From NCBI GenBank assembly GCA_016288205.1, contig JAEEYO010000038.1, positions 1 through 49,190 on the forward strand: 49,190 nt of DNA. Reading direction: 5' to 3'. The stretch comes from Treponema sp. (lineage in GTDB: Bacteria > Spirochaetota > Spirochaetia > Treponematales > Treponemataceae). Below, piece after piece: positions 26,687 to 34,831 of the stretch (position 1 is its first letter; each line of letters starts with the position of its first letter). A program made the position numbers and the translations under genes. The notes beneath the pieces are model-generated. The model was given only the letters and a program-made list of their open reading frames with translations. It was not told where the DNA came from and did not search any database.

Positions 26687-28342
26687 CTATATCATATAGC
26701 AGCCTTCCAGCTCCCATTCTATAATCTTTATCGGGGTGTAAATTGTGGGGCCTCCTCTGCCTGCGTCCAGATGCCTTGCGGGAACCCAACCCGTCCACTC
26801 GTCCACCGTGATTTTTACCCACTTGTAGTCAGCCGTGATTGCAGAAACTTTGTGAATACGGCCTCCTTCCTCGTGCGTGATTTCATGCAGGTCCTCAGAT
26901 TTTTCAGAGGGCAGTGATTTTATGAATATACCGTCAGACACTCCAAAAGTACCGTCCAGACTCAGAACCTCAACATCTTTTCCATCCACAGAAAGTGTCT
27001 CAACGTGCTCAAACTGACCGTCCTTATACGGATTGCTTATCTTTATAAAACCGTACTGTCCGGAAGTTGTTTCCATTTCAACGCTTGTCTCCCCGCTTTC
27101 TTTAACCGTGACATAGCGAGTAAACTTTACTTCATCACATTTTTGGAGCGTATATATTTCTTTTTCCAACTCAGGAGAATCATAAACTTTTGTGTTAAAT
27201 CCATCGTAAGAGAAAAACATAAACAAGTTAACATCATGCACTTCATATTTTGAGGAATCGGACAAATCCAATTTCCGATTGTTGGCAAATGGAGCGTAAT
27301 CTTCTTTTGGAGAGGAATTGAATTCTGCATTCAGAATCTCTTTATATTCAACCTGCCTTGCCGCATCGTAATCAACAAAATAAGCGCCGAAAATCCAGCC
27401 GTACTGCTCGCCGTCTTTTTTAGGAACGGAAACATAATACCAGCGGCCTTGTACTCCATCAATCATTTCGGAGGCATGCATTAATCCGTAAGTCTTCACG
27501 ACAGTTCCCCGCCTCAGCATATCAGTTTTTGCTTCCGTATTTTCAGGGAACATTTCCGCATACATCTCTACGTCTTGTGTTTTTGAATCGGCAGATGGCT
27601 CGGTATGGAACTTAACATTTTCACTCATCACTTTCGTGGATTTTATTACATCAACCGAGTGTCCTTCCAAAACCGCATACACACCATTTTCTTTTTCCTC
27701 TTCAGAACCTTCCGGTAAAAACTTTACGCCAAGCAAAAAAAGCTCGTTGCCATAAAAATAATCGGTGGACGTAAAATTCAGCCGGCAGATTAGCTCATCC
27801 TTGGAAAAGATTTTTTCGTAAAAAGCAATGCTCGGATCATAACTGAAAGATTTAAGGGTCAGCACTCCACCGTCCGTATCATATTTTCCGAATGCAGAGG
27901 GGCCCAAAGTTTTGTCACCGATTGCAAAAAAATCATCGGAATAAAAAATCAGCACGAAAGATTCCGCAACATCTTTGTCCAGAACCCAAACTGTGGACAT
28001 GAGTTTTTCCTTTGAAACTTTTTTGTCGCCCATGTCATATTTGATCTCGCGCTCACACCAAGAGCTTTTGTCTCCGGAATTTTTCTGATAATTGATTTTT
28101 AATTTATCATCAGACTGATATCCTATGGCTTCCAACTTTTGATAGACCGTCAAGCTACCGTCGTTTAATATCTGCTCTATCTTTTGCTCTTTCTTTTGTT
28201 CCTCAGACAATTCAACAGATTCCTGAACAGGCTCTTCACTCAGAGCAGGAGATTGCTGAGCAGGATTTTCAACGGCATCATTTTTTTTGCAAGAGACAAA
28301 CATAGACAAAACAGCGATTGACAAAATCAAAACTTTTTTCAT
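26687..28342 (-). CDS. SH3-domain lipoprotein (tandem paralogue 2)
   Basis: Protein of 551 residues started at 28342, with AGGTG 4 nt upstream. Lipoprotein signal: MKKVLILSIAVLSMFVSCKK, with Cys ~18 as lipid site. A Glu/Gln-rich linker follows, then repeated bacterial-SH3-like segments: GRWYYVSVPKKDGEQYGWIF, SGQYGFIKI and a C-terminal VKITVDEWTGWVPARHL. Such domains bind peptidoglycan or partner proteins on the cell surface. It follows its paralogue by 10 nt; both end ...IxWELxxxxxI. Function is unknown. Confidence 0.8.
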   Translation of the reverse strand: MKKVLILSIAVLSMFVSCKKNDAVENPAQQSPALSEEPVQESVELSEEQKKEQKIEQILNDGSLTVYQKLEAIGYQSDDKLKINYQKNSGDKSSWCEREIKYDMGDKKVSKEKLMSTVWVLDKDVAESFVLIFYSDDFFAIGDKTLGPSAFGKYDTDGGVLTLKSFSYDPSIAFYEKIFSKDELICRLNFTSTDYFYGNELFLLGVKFLPEGSEEEKENGVYAVLEGHSVDVIKSTKVMSENVKFHTEPSADSKTQDVEMYAEMFPENTEAKTDMLRRGTVVKTYGLMHASEMIDGVQGRWYYVSVPKKDGEQYGWIFGAYFVDYDAARQVEYKEILNAEFNSSPKEDYAPFANNRKLDLSDSSKYEVHDVNLFMFFSYDGFNTKVYDSPELEKEIYTLQKCDEVKFTRYVTVKESGETSVEMETTSGQYGFIKISNPYKDGQFEHVETLSVDGKDVEVLSLDGTFGVSDGIFIKSLPSEKSEDLHEITHEEGGRIHKVSAITADYKWVKITVDEWTGWVPARHLDAGRGGPTIYTPIKIIEWELEGCYMI

Positions 28343-28352
28343 AATCACCTCA

Positions 28353-29981
28353 CTAAATTAAATTGCTGTAGATTAACTCCCAGATCAAATTCTCTTCCGG
28401 AGTTTGAATCATTGGACCACCTTTATCATGGTACAAATCTTTGACGCGAACCCATGCGGCGTCATCACCAGATATGATTTTGACCCACTCATAATCTGAC
28501 GTAATCACAGTTGAGTCGTAATACTTATTTGGTGTGAATCCGCTCACGCTTTCGGAATTCTCCGTCGGCAAGCTTCTTAAATCCGCATTTTCATTCAGGC
28601 CGAAACTGCTGAAAAGTCTCAGCATCTCCACACGCTTTCCGTCCAGATCCATCCACCTCTCCGGCAAAAAGTTTCCGCCTTTATAAGGATTTCTGATTTT
28701 AATGAAGCCGTACACACCCTTGCTCGTCTCCACCTCAACGCTGGTCTTATCGCTTGAAAGCACAGTGACATATTCGTAAACATGTATGCGGTCACCTTTT
28801 TGAAGCGTATAAATCGCATTATCAAACTCAGGAGAGTCATAGACTTTCGTATCGAATCCGCCCTCATCAAAATCAAGAAACGCCTTAAGCTCATGCGTCT
28901 CATACAATGACGAGTCGCTGAAATCAGCCCTTTCAACTCTTGGAAAATCCAAATGCTTGGGACTCTGCGTGAACGGATCTCTCAGGATTTCCGCATATTC
29001 AGTGCTCTTGCTCTCGTCGTAATCCACGAAATATCCGCCGAAGAACCATCCGTACTGATTATACTCCGCGACAGTCGGCATGGAAGTGTAATACCAGTAG
29101 GAAGTCACACCGTCAATCGTCACAGGATAATCTGTTTTTGCATACACGGTGATTACGGTTCCTTTTAAGAGACCTTCCCTTTCTTTCCAATTCGGCTCAT
29201 TGTGCAGAATCTCCAAATATATTTCGGAAATCTGATTCTCAGAATTTATGTCGGGGGTTTTTCGGAACGGCACGTTTTCGGTCAGGACTTTTTTCTCGTT
29301 TTTTACAATCACAGTCACCCCATCCACCGAAGCCATTTCTCCCGGCTCCTTATAACAGCCTTCCGGGAAAAACTCTATGCCGCGCAGATGAAGCTCGTTG
29401 TCGAAAAACAAATTGCGGCTCGCAAAAACCAGAGGACAGTAGAAATCTCCGTCAGAAAAAATCCGTCCGTAGAATTCCACCCTCGGGTCATAGCTGAAAT
29501 CATAGAGATGAATCTCGTTGTTTTTTATCTCATATTTTCCCAGAACAGACGGACCTGAATGACGCGAACCTATCATAAAATAGTCATCAGAGTAAAAAAG
29601 AAGCACGAAGGAACTTGCGACGCTGTCATCCAGAAGCCAGACCGTGGACATGAGTTTTTCTTTGGAAAGAGTCCTGTCGCTTTTGTCGTATTTGATTTCA
29701 CGCGTGTGCCAGGAATATCCGTCGCTGGAATTTTTCCGGTAGTTGACTTTCAAATTGTCCTCGTACTGATATCCAAGCGCATCAATTTTCTGATAGACCG
29801 AAAGATTTTCCCCGTCAGATTTCTCCGGCTCCTTTTCCTCCACGGGCATTTGAATTTTTGTCTCCTCCACAACAGCCACGTCGCTTGATTCTTCCTGCAT
29901 GGGATTTTTCACCGCCCCATTTTTTTTGCAAGAGACAAAGAGACACAAAATGAGTGCCGACGCAAACAAAACTTTTTTCAT
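28353..29981 (-). CDS. SH3-domain lipoprotein (tandem paralogue 1)
   Basis: Protein of 542 residues with lipoprotein signal MKKVLFASALILCLFVSCKK. It shares with its downstream neighbour the order of blocks: YQKI(D/A)xLGYQ, KEKLMSTVW-LD, VL(I/L)FYSDD, GPS-GKY, KVYDSPE-IYTLQK and YGFIKI-NPYK-G. SH3-like segments SYWYYTSMPTVAEYNQYGWF and VKIISGDDAAWVRVKDL are visible. The pair is a recent-looking duplication and probably one transcript. Probably anchored in an envelope membrane. Confidence 0.8.
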   Translation of the reverse strand: MKKVLFASALILCLFVSCKKNGAVKNPMQEESSDVAVVEETKIQMPVEEKEPEKSDGENLSVYQKIDALGYQYEDNLKVNYRKNSSDGYSWHTREIKYDKSDRTLSKEKLMSTVWLLDDSVASSFVLLFYSDDYFMIGSRHSGPSVLGKYEIKNNEIHLYDFSYDPRVEFYGRIFSDGDFYCPLVFASRNLFFDNELHLRGIEFFPEGCYKEPGEMASVDGVTVIVKNEKKVLTENVPFRKTPDINSENQISEIYLEILHNEPNWKEREGLLKGTVITVYAKTDYPVTIDGVTSYWYYTSMPTVAEYNQYGWFFGGYFVDYDESKSTEYAEILRDPFTQSPKHLDFPRVERADFSDSSLYETHELKAFLDFDEGGFDTKVYDSPEFDNAIYTLQKGDRIHVYEYVTVLSSDKTSVEVETSKGVYGFIKIRNPYKGGNFLPERWMDLDGKRVEMLRLFSSFGLNENADLRSLPTENSESVSGFTPNKYYDSTVITSDYEWVKIISGDDAAWVRVKDLYHDKGGPMIQTPEENLIWELIYSNLI

Positions 29982-30180
29982 ATAAACCTCGTGTGATTCC
30001 GCAAAGACTGAACTTAATTAAATATATAAGTTTGATTATAACACAGTCACATCAAAAGGTCTATTTCTTTTTTAACGAGCTGTGTCATTGCCGTACTCGA
30101 TACGGCAATCTCTTTCGAAGAGGTTTGTCGGATAAAGAATTGTCACACGGATTCGAAACGCCTAACGTCGTTTTTGGTTT
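29982..30180. other. intergenic stretch with a REP-like element
   Basis: Non-coding gap between the FGE-like gene and the lipoprotein pair. Apart from the palindromic repeat at 30083-30122 I see no gene. It is AT-rich at its left end and must hold the promoter of the lipoprotein pair, which I could not fix. Confidence 0.5.
30083..30122. repeat. REP-like palindromic element (copy 1)
   Basis: TGTCATTGCCGTACTCGATA begins the element; ATTGCCGTA (30087-30095) pairs with TACGGCAAT (30101-30109). A second hairpin CTCTT-TCG-AAGAG follows at 30110-30122. Confidence 0.7.
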
Positions 30181-30218
30181 AAAATAAAAAAATGACACCA
30201 CCAACGAGATGATGTCAT
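30181..30218 (-). terminator. intrinsic terminator of the FGE-like gene
   Basis: Eleven-pair stem (30208-30218 with 30192-30202, two G-T pairs), 5-nt loop, then TTTTTTATTTT on the minus strand. Confidence 0.85.
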
Positions 30219-30245
30219 CTTCTCATACAAGGATGTTACTGAGCG

Positions 30246-30337
30246 GAGCGGGCAACGCCACCCACAGGTCTCCCCCGCTCCAAGCCAGCTACAGGGCGCT
30301 TAACGCCGCCCTTCCGCAGGCTTTCCACCGGGGAGAC
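30246..30337. repeat. GC-rich nested inverted repeats after the variable region
   Basis: Two overlapping inverted repeats just downstream of the FGE-like gene: 30330-30337 with 30268-30275 (GTCTCCCC arms) and 30274-30280 with 30246-30252 (CCCGCTC arms). They share bases, so only one can form at a time. The GC content contrasts sharply with the flanks. Confidence 0.6.
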
Positions 30338-30346
30338 TATTACCTG

Positions 30347-31447
30347 CTAGTTTAAAGGGCGCAACAGGCGGAAACCAACGCCGTCGCTCCGGCAGTTCGC
30401 GCTGAGGCTGTCGCGGAAGGACACCTCGCAGTAGTCGGCGCCGCGGTAGTAGCTGCCCCCGCGATAATAACGGTAGGCGAGAATGTCCGGGTCGGTCTCC
30501 CACACCCACTCCCAGACGTTTCCGCTCATGTCGTAGAGTCCCAGTGCATTTGGCTTTTTCTTCCCTACCTCATGTGTTCCGTCATTACCCCAGTTTGTAT
30601 TTCTCTGATACCAAGCAACATCATCTATTCTGTCACTTCCAGCATACTCATAATTCCATCCACCGGCAACACCACCACGGGCTGCCATCTCCCACTCACC
30701 CTCTGTGGGAAGACGGAATCCGCTGGCACTGTAGTCGCATATTACCTCAGAAGAAATGTAATCGTCATTGTGCGGCCTATAATTCCATTTTGCAGGGTCA
30801 GTCTGTCCGTTTACAGAATATGCGGGTGCAAGTCCCATGAGCATGCTGAGCTTGTTGCAGAAATAAACCGCGTCATACCAGCTCACGCTTTCCACGGGAC
30901 GCTTTTCCTGCACTTCACCACTTGCGGGATTGTTCTTAAAGTAACTTGGATTTGCACCCATTACCGCCATGTAGAGTTCCTGAGTTACCTCGTGTTTTGC
31001 AATCTCGTAGGCGTTTATGACCTGGGTTCCCTCGGTTCCTGCAAAATCGTCAAGGTTGGTTTTCTTTCCCTTGGGGATTACCGTGACCATCTCTTCCTGC
31101 ATTATTTTTATGGCCTGGTCCTTTGTGATTACCCAGCCTGCGTAAAATGTCTTTTTCTGTGTCTCGCCTTTTGCAATTGCGGTTACTTTTGAGCCGCTCA
31201 AATCAGCGTTTACAAACCATCCGTCAAAGGTGTAGCCTGCACGTGTGGGGGTGGCAAGTACAAGACCGTCCTCCGCCGTGTATGTGTCCGTGTTTGCCTC
31301 GTTCTGTGTGCCGCCGTTCAAGTGCCACTCAATGGCGTACTCAATCTTGCTGTTTGCATCAACCAAAACCGGCTGGGAGAAAAGAGGCAGTGTAAAAGCC
31401 AGAAGTCCCAGAGCACACGTCAAAAACCTAAAAAATCTTGTCTTCAT
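30347..31447 (-). CDS. secreted InlB-repeat/formylglycine-enzyme-like protein, probable DGR target
   Basis: Protein of 366 residues. A signal peptide (residues ~1-24, LLAFTLPLFSQP) is followed by one InlB B-repeat (WHLNGGTQNE...TRAGYTFDGWFVN...FYAGWV, ~40-115) and an FGE-sulfatase/SUMF1 domain: YEIAKHEVTQELYMAVM, RPVESVSWYDAVYFCNKLS, GFRLPTEGEWEMAARGG, MSGNVWEWVWE. The fold is that of C-type-lectin-like variable proteins as in the Treponema denticola DGR target TvpA. The C-terminal segment after RGG behaves as a variable region. It probably displays a diversified ligand-binding face outside the cell rather than acting as an enzyme. Confidence 0.85.
   Translation of the reverse strand: MKTRFFRFLTCALGLLAFTLPLFSQPVLVDANSKIEYAIEWHLNGGTQNEANTDTYTAEDGLVLATPTRAGYTFDGWFVNADLSGSKVTAIAKGETQKKTFYAGWVITKDQAIKIMQEEMVTVIPKGKKTNLDDFAGTEGTQVINAYEIAKHEVTQELYMAVMGANPSYFKNNPASGEVQEKRPVESVSWYDAVYFCNKLSMLMGLAPAYSVNGQTDPAKWNYRPHNDDYISSEVICDYSASGFRLPTEGEWEMAARGGVAGGWNYEYAGSDRIDDVAWYQRNTNWGNDGTHEVGKKKPNALGLYDMSGNVWEWVWETDPDILAYRYYRGGSYYRGADYCEVSFRDSLSANCRSDGVGFRLLRPLN
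30358..30470 (-). other. candidate DGR variable region (VR)
   Basis: Between RGG and VGFR, 21 of 25 codons end in C (AGC TAC TAC CGC GGC GCC GAC TAC TGC, and so on), as expected if AAC codons of a template were randomised at both adenines. Fixed residues S, A, C, VS, R, R and VGFR keep the register of the usual asparagine-rich template (S-W-NNN-A-NN-C-x-VS-N-R...). No template repeat or reverse transcriptase lies in this window. Confidence 0.7.
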
Positions 31448-31582
31448 GCTAATCTCCTGTGATGTGAATATTTCTCTCTATATATTTTAACACATTTTAA
31501 GGGGGAAAGCTACAGCCGGTAGCAGGGATTTTGGAGAAAAACATATTGAGCGGCACCTGAAGAAACGCTGATTTACACTTCG

Positions 31583-31610
31583 TGTCATTGCCATACTTGA
31601 TACGGGAAGC
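31583..31610. repeat. REP-like element (copy 2)
   Basis: TGTCATTGCCATACTTGATA then CGGGAAGC. Same orientation as copy 1, with four differences over 28 bp. It overlaps the 5' end of the toxin-antitoxin remnant. Confidence 0.65.
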
Positions 31611-31881
31611 TCGTGCTGAAAAAATGTCACTCTCTAAATGGGTTGTTTCCCAGGTAATGAACCGCCTGGAGCCGCGCTATCCTGATGGCTGTACAGACAA
31701 AATATCCTATACCTACGCTGAGATTAGAGCTTTGTTGGAAAAATCCGGCAATTCCATCGGTGCCAACGATCTTTTAATAGCCGCTACGGCATTGAACAAA
31801 AATGCGACGCTTGTGACCCATAACATAAATGAATTTTCAAGGGTACCGGGCTTAAATATTGAGGACTGGGTAAAAGAGTAG
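31606..31881 (+). pseudogene. collapsed VapB-VapC toxin-antitoxin remnant
   Basis: An open frame (from 31582, 99 codons) that looks like two broken genes joined. The first part, AREARAEKMSLSKWVVSQVMNRLE, resembles the C-terminal half of a VapB-like antitoxin. From about YTYAEIRALLEKSG on it is the C-terminal half of a PIN-domain toxin: IGANDLLIAATALNKNATLVTHNINEFSRVPGL with the Asp of ANDLLIAA and the TxNxxEF-type motif. The antitoxin start, the toxin N-terminus and its first catalytic Asp are missing, so an internal deletion is likely. The 5' end is REP sequence. Probably non-functional. Confidence 0.7.
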
Positions 31882-31919
31882 ATGGCGGGTCGGTGTACAT
31901 AAAATACCGGAGCGTTTTC

Positions 31920-33392
31920 CTACACAATCTCCCAGCTGCCCTTTTTGTTGCTTCCCACTCGCCTGATTCTTCCTTCGGCACAAAGTCTCTGCAAGGCCCG
32001 GGTTACGGTTGCGCGGGAAATGCCCAGACGCTGAGAAAGCATTTCCTTTGTCTGGGTGGGATCCTGAACAAGGGCGGTAAAGACTGCTTCCTCCGTCCTG
32101 TTTTTTTTCGGCACAGCTGATTTTTTTTCTCCTGAATCAGATATGAAATCCGGAGCTGAGACAATGAGGCTTCCGTCCGCCATGTTTTTATAGACGGAAC
32201 ATTTTTCCACCATGAGAATCCGGGTTTCCTCAATACGCTCGTCCAGAGTTTTTACAAGCGCGGCTTTTTTCCCCTCGCTGATTCGGCGCAAGGGTCGCAG
32301 GAAATTCCTGTACCATGCGGAAATGTCTTTCAGCGAGGAAAAATCAACAAGATGCGCAATCTTTTCCATGGGGAGGCTTTTAAACTGAGCGACCTGCGTT
32401 TCCTCAAATGGTTTTGCTCCAATTCCGAATGAGGATGTCGCTTCTATTTCAAAATCGAGCTTGTTCAAGAACATTGATTTTCCTGAGTCATAAACCGGTG
32501 CCACTCCTATCCATTCCAGAGTCTCACAATTGCGCAGAAAGCTGATGTTGTAGGTGTGCCTGTCCACGTTCGCGATTATATAATCCATAAGGAAGATTTT
32601 GAGAAGGTCCTCTTCCGCATTAGGAATTCCAAGCGCATTGCACCGCTCCACCAGTTTGTAAAAATCATATTTCACGCCGTCCTCAAGCGGAATGTCCTGG
32701 TAGATTGAATCAAGCGGAACCATCTCTGTATTTTGGTCAACGATGTCGGGGCAAATGCTGTAATAGTTTTCGTCACGGATTTCCAGCGTGTATGGAACAT
32801 ACGCTATTTTGAGACGACGGCATATTTCACTTGCGAGCACTTCGTTTAATGGCTCCTGCTGCTCGGTTCCGGTTCCCGCCTTTTCAAGATAGTTCACGCC
32901 ATCCCTTCGGATCCAGCGTTTGGGAAGCTCACCGCCTGTCGTTGTGTCCGGAGAATATGAAGAGGAATTTTTGTTCAGCGCACCTGATGCCGACATGAGT
33001 CTGAGTCCGATCGCACTGTCATATTCGTTGGTAAAGAAGTTGATGTCCTCCCACCAGATTTTTCCAATCTGATCAAGCGGACACACCCAATACTGATCCG
33101 AAAGGCTCAGGTAAAAGCTTTTTTTTGCAAGCTCCTCCCCAGAATGAATTTCCAGTTCCAAAAGTATTTCCTTGAAACTTTTGCGATAGAATGGAATTAT
33201 ACGGTGGTTAAAAAAATCCTCCAGTTTTTGACAAAGGCCGTATTCGTTTTCGGCGGAAGGCTTACCGTCGGTAAAAAGATGGGGAGGGAGATGAAACACA
33301 TTGATCACCTTTTTTATGGCGGTAATATAATGCGCATCATCTTCTTCAAACTGGAGAATGGGAATGTTTTTCTTGTAAAGCAAATATTCCAT
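31920..33392 (-). CDS. HipA-like kinase fused to a C-terminal winged helix
   Basis: Protein of 490 residues. The middle has HipA/CtkA-type kinase features: Lys in RDGVNYLEKAG, acidic residue in LNEVLASEICRRL, catalytic loop IIANVDRHTYNISFL (D-RH-xx-N) and metal loop VAPVYDSGKSMF. The last ~60 residues form a winged helix (EAVFTALVQDPTQTKEMLSQ, RLGISRATVTRALQRL, GRIRRVGSNKKGSW). HipA toxins normally pair with a separate HipB antitoxin; none lies beside this gene, so the fused domain may give self-regulation. Repeated GGCTCA hexamers precede the gene. Confidence 0.78.
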   Translation of the reverse strand: MEYLLYKKNIPILQFEEDDAHYITAIKKVINVFHLPPHLFTDGKPSAENEYGLCQKLEDFFNHRIIPFYRKSFKEILLELEIHSGEELAKKSFYLSLSDQYWVCPLDQIGKIWWEDINFFTNEYDSAIGLRLMSASGALNKNSSSYSPDTTTGGELPKRWIRRDGVNYLEKAGTGTEQQEPLNEVLASEICRRLKIAYVPYTLEIRDENYYSICPDIVDQNTEMVPLDSIYQDIPLEDGVKYDFYKLVERCNALGIPNAEEDLLKIFLMDYIIANVDRHTYNISFLRNCETLEWIGVAPVYDSGKSMFLNKLDFEIEATSSFGIGAKPFEETQVAQFKSLPMEKIAHLVDFSSLKDISAWYRNFLRPLRRISEGKKAALVKTLDERIEETRILMVEKCSVYKNMADGSLIVSAPDFISDSGEKKSAVPKKNRTEEAVFTALVQDPTQTKEMLSQRLGISRATVTRALQRLCAEGRIRRVGSNKKGSWEIV

Positions 33393-33396
33393 ATAT

Positions 33397-33541
33397 TGAG
33401 CCCCTATTTAAAGATTATAGGCTCATTTTTATTTAAAATCAAGTATTTTCTCGCGATTTTTCGGCTCAATCTATTGTTTTATAGGCTCTTTTTTATAATT
33501 TTTAAATGATTTACATAATTTTTTCGGCTCATTTTACTGAT
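33397..33541. promoter_or_regulatory. GGCTCA repeat cluster upstream of the HipA-like gene
   Basis: GGCTCA at 33420, 33463 and 33536, GGCTCT at 33484, and an inverted TGAGCC at 33397-33402. Steps between the direct copies are 43, 21 and 52 bp, close to 4, 2 and 5 helical turns. Likely operator region of a self-regulated gene. Confidence 0.5.
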
Positions 33542-33602
33542 GTCGTGGAAAAGATGCAAATCCCTTCCACAAACATCATGCAGTCAAATCTGCTGTCGGA
33601 GA

Positions 33603-34709
33603 CTATTTATAAAGAGTTACACCGCTCCGGTCAATCATCTTCTCACAGGCCTCCCAAAGTCCCTGCAGATATGTCGCGCCCAAAGCACGGTCGTACAAGC
33701 CGTAACCGGGCATCGCCTTCTCATCCCAGATCATGCGTCCGTGGTCGGGGCGGATCACTCCGTCAAAACCAGTCTCGTAAAGCGTGCGAACAATCTTGAA
33801 CATGTCGAAGGTACCGCAACTTGAAAGATGAGCTGATTCCTGGAAATCCTGAACGGGATCATCAATCGCTGTATTGAAGCGAAGGTTCCTGATGTGGGCG
33901 AAGTGGATTCTTCCTGTCGCGGCTTTTATCATGGAGCACAAATCATTCTTGCGGTTGGTTCCGTAAGAGCCTGTGCAGAACGTAAGTCCGTTGTGGGGAT
34001 TGTCCACGGTCTTGAGCATGCGCACTACGTTTTCCTGGCACGTAATGATTCTCGGAAGACCGAACACAGGCCACGCGGGATCATCGGGATGAATCGCCAT
34101 GTCGATGTTGTATTTGTCGCACACGGGCATGATTGCCTTGAGGAAGTAAACAAGGTTCTCAAAAAGCTTTTCGTTGTCGATGTCCTTGTACATCTCAAAG
34201 AGCTCCTTCACACGTGCCATGCGCTCAGGTTCCCATCCCGGAAGAATGAATCCGTTTGAGTCCTTGTCGATTGAGTTGAACATCTCCTCCGGCTTGATTG
34301 AGTCCACGGCCTTTGAGTTGTATGCAAGAACGGTAGAGCCGTCCTCGGTCACACGCGCAAGCTCGCTCCGGGTCCAGTCGAACACAGGCATGAAGTTGTA
34401 GCACACCATGTGTATGTCTTCCTGCCCCAGCCTCTCCAATGTCTTGATGTAATTTTCTATATATTTGTCGCGGTCGCCGCCGCCGATCTTAATGTCATCG
34501 TGAATGTTTACGCTCTCAATTCCGGCAATCTTCAAACCGGCATCCTGAACTTCCTTTTTGATTTTCTGGATTGCAGAAAGTTCCCATGCGTCTCCGGGAA
34601 CAGAATCATACAAAGTTGTGATAACACCGTGCACACCCGGCACCTGCCTGATCTGCTTCAAAGTAACGGAATCAAATCCGGTTCCGTACCATCTCAAAGT
34701 CATTTCCAT
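33603..34709 (-). CDS. uxuA: mannonate dehydratase
   Basis: Protein of 368 residues (start ATG 34709; the longer reading needs a TTG). It dehydrates D-mannonate to 2-keto-3-deoxygluconate. Family signatures are LRWYGTGFDSVTLKQIRQVPG, GIESVNIHDDIKIG, DMAIHPDDPAWPVFGLPRI, GLTFCTGSYG, RIHFAHIRNLR and GVIRPDHGRMIWDE. His, Asp and Cys residues in these blocks bind the metal. GAGG lies 7 nt upstream. Last gene of the transporter operon; it follows the binding-protein gene after a strong hairpin. Confidence 0.96.
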   Translation of the reverse strand: MEMTLRWYGTGFDSVTLKQIRQVPGVHGVITTLYDSVPGDAWELSAIQKIKKEVQDAGLKIAGIESVNIHDDIKIGGGDRDKYIENYIKTLERLGQEDIHMVCYNFMPVFDWTRSELARVTEDGSTVLAYNSKAVDSIKPEEMFNSIDKDSNGFILPGWEPERMARVKELFEMYKDIDNEKLFENLVYFLKAIMPVCDKYNIDMAIHPDDPAWPVFGLPRIITCQENVVRMLKTVDNPHNGLTFCTGSYGTNRKNDLCSMIKAATGRIHFAHIRNLRFNTAIDDPVQDFQESAHLSSCGTFDMFKIVRTLYETGFDGVIRPDHGRMIWDEKAMPGYGLYDRALGATYLQGLWEACEKMIDRSGVTLYK

Positions 34710-34723
34710 AAACAAACCTCAAT

Positions 34724-34764
34724 CACGGACATCTTCCAAAATGGAGGCGCGGAAAATGTCCGTG
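34724..34764 (-). other. intercistronic hairpin between the binding protein and uxuA
   Basis: Fourteen-pair stem (34751-34764 with 34724-34737, one G-T pair) and no T run. This suits mRNA stabilisation of the upstream gene more than termination. Confidence 0.55.
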
Positions 34765-34831
34765 GAAAACTAATCCCGTCAAAGAAACACCGCCTGAATT
34801 TTCACACCCAGGCAGCGTCTCCCCAACCTTT

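Noticed and set aside
30347..31447. Genuine formylglycine-generating enzyme for sulfatases
   Set aside because: No sulfatase is nearby, the protein is secreted with an InlB repeat, and the C-terminal codons look diversified; a binding protein fits better.
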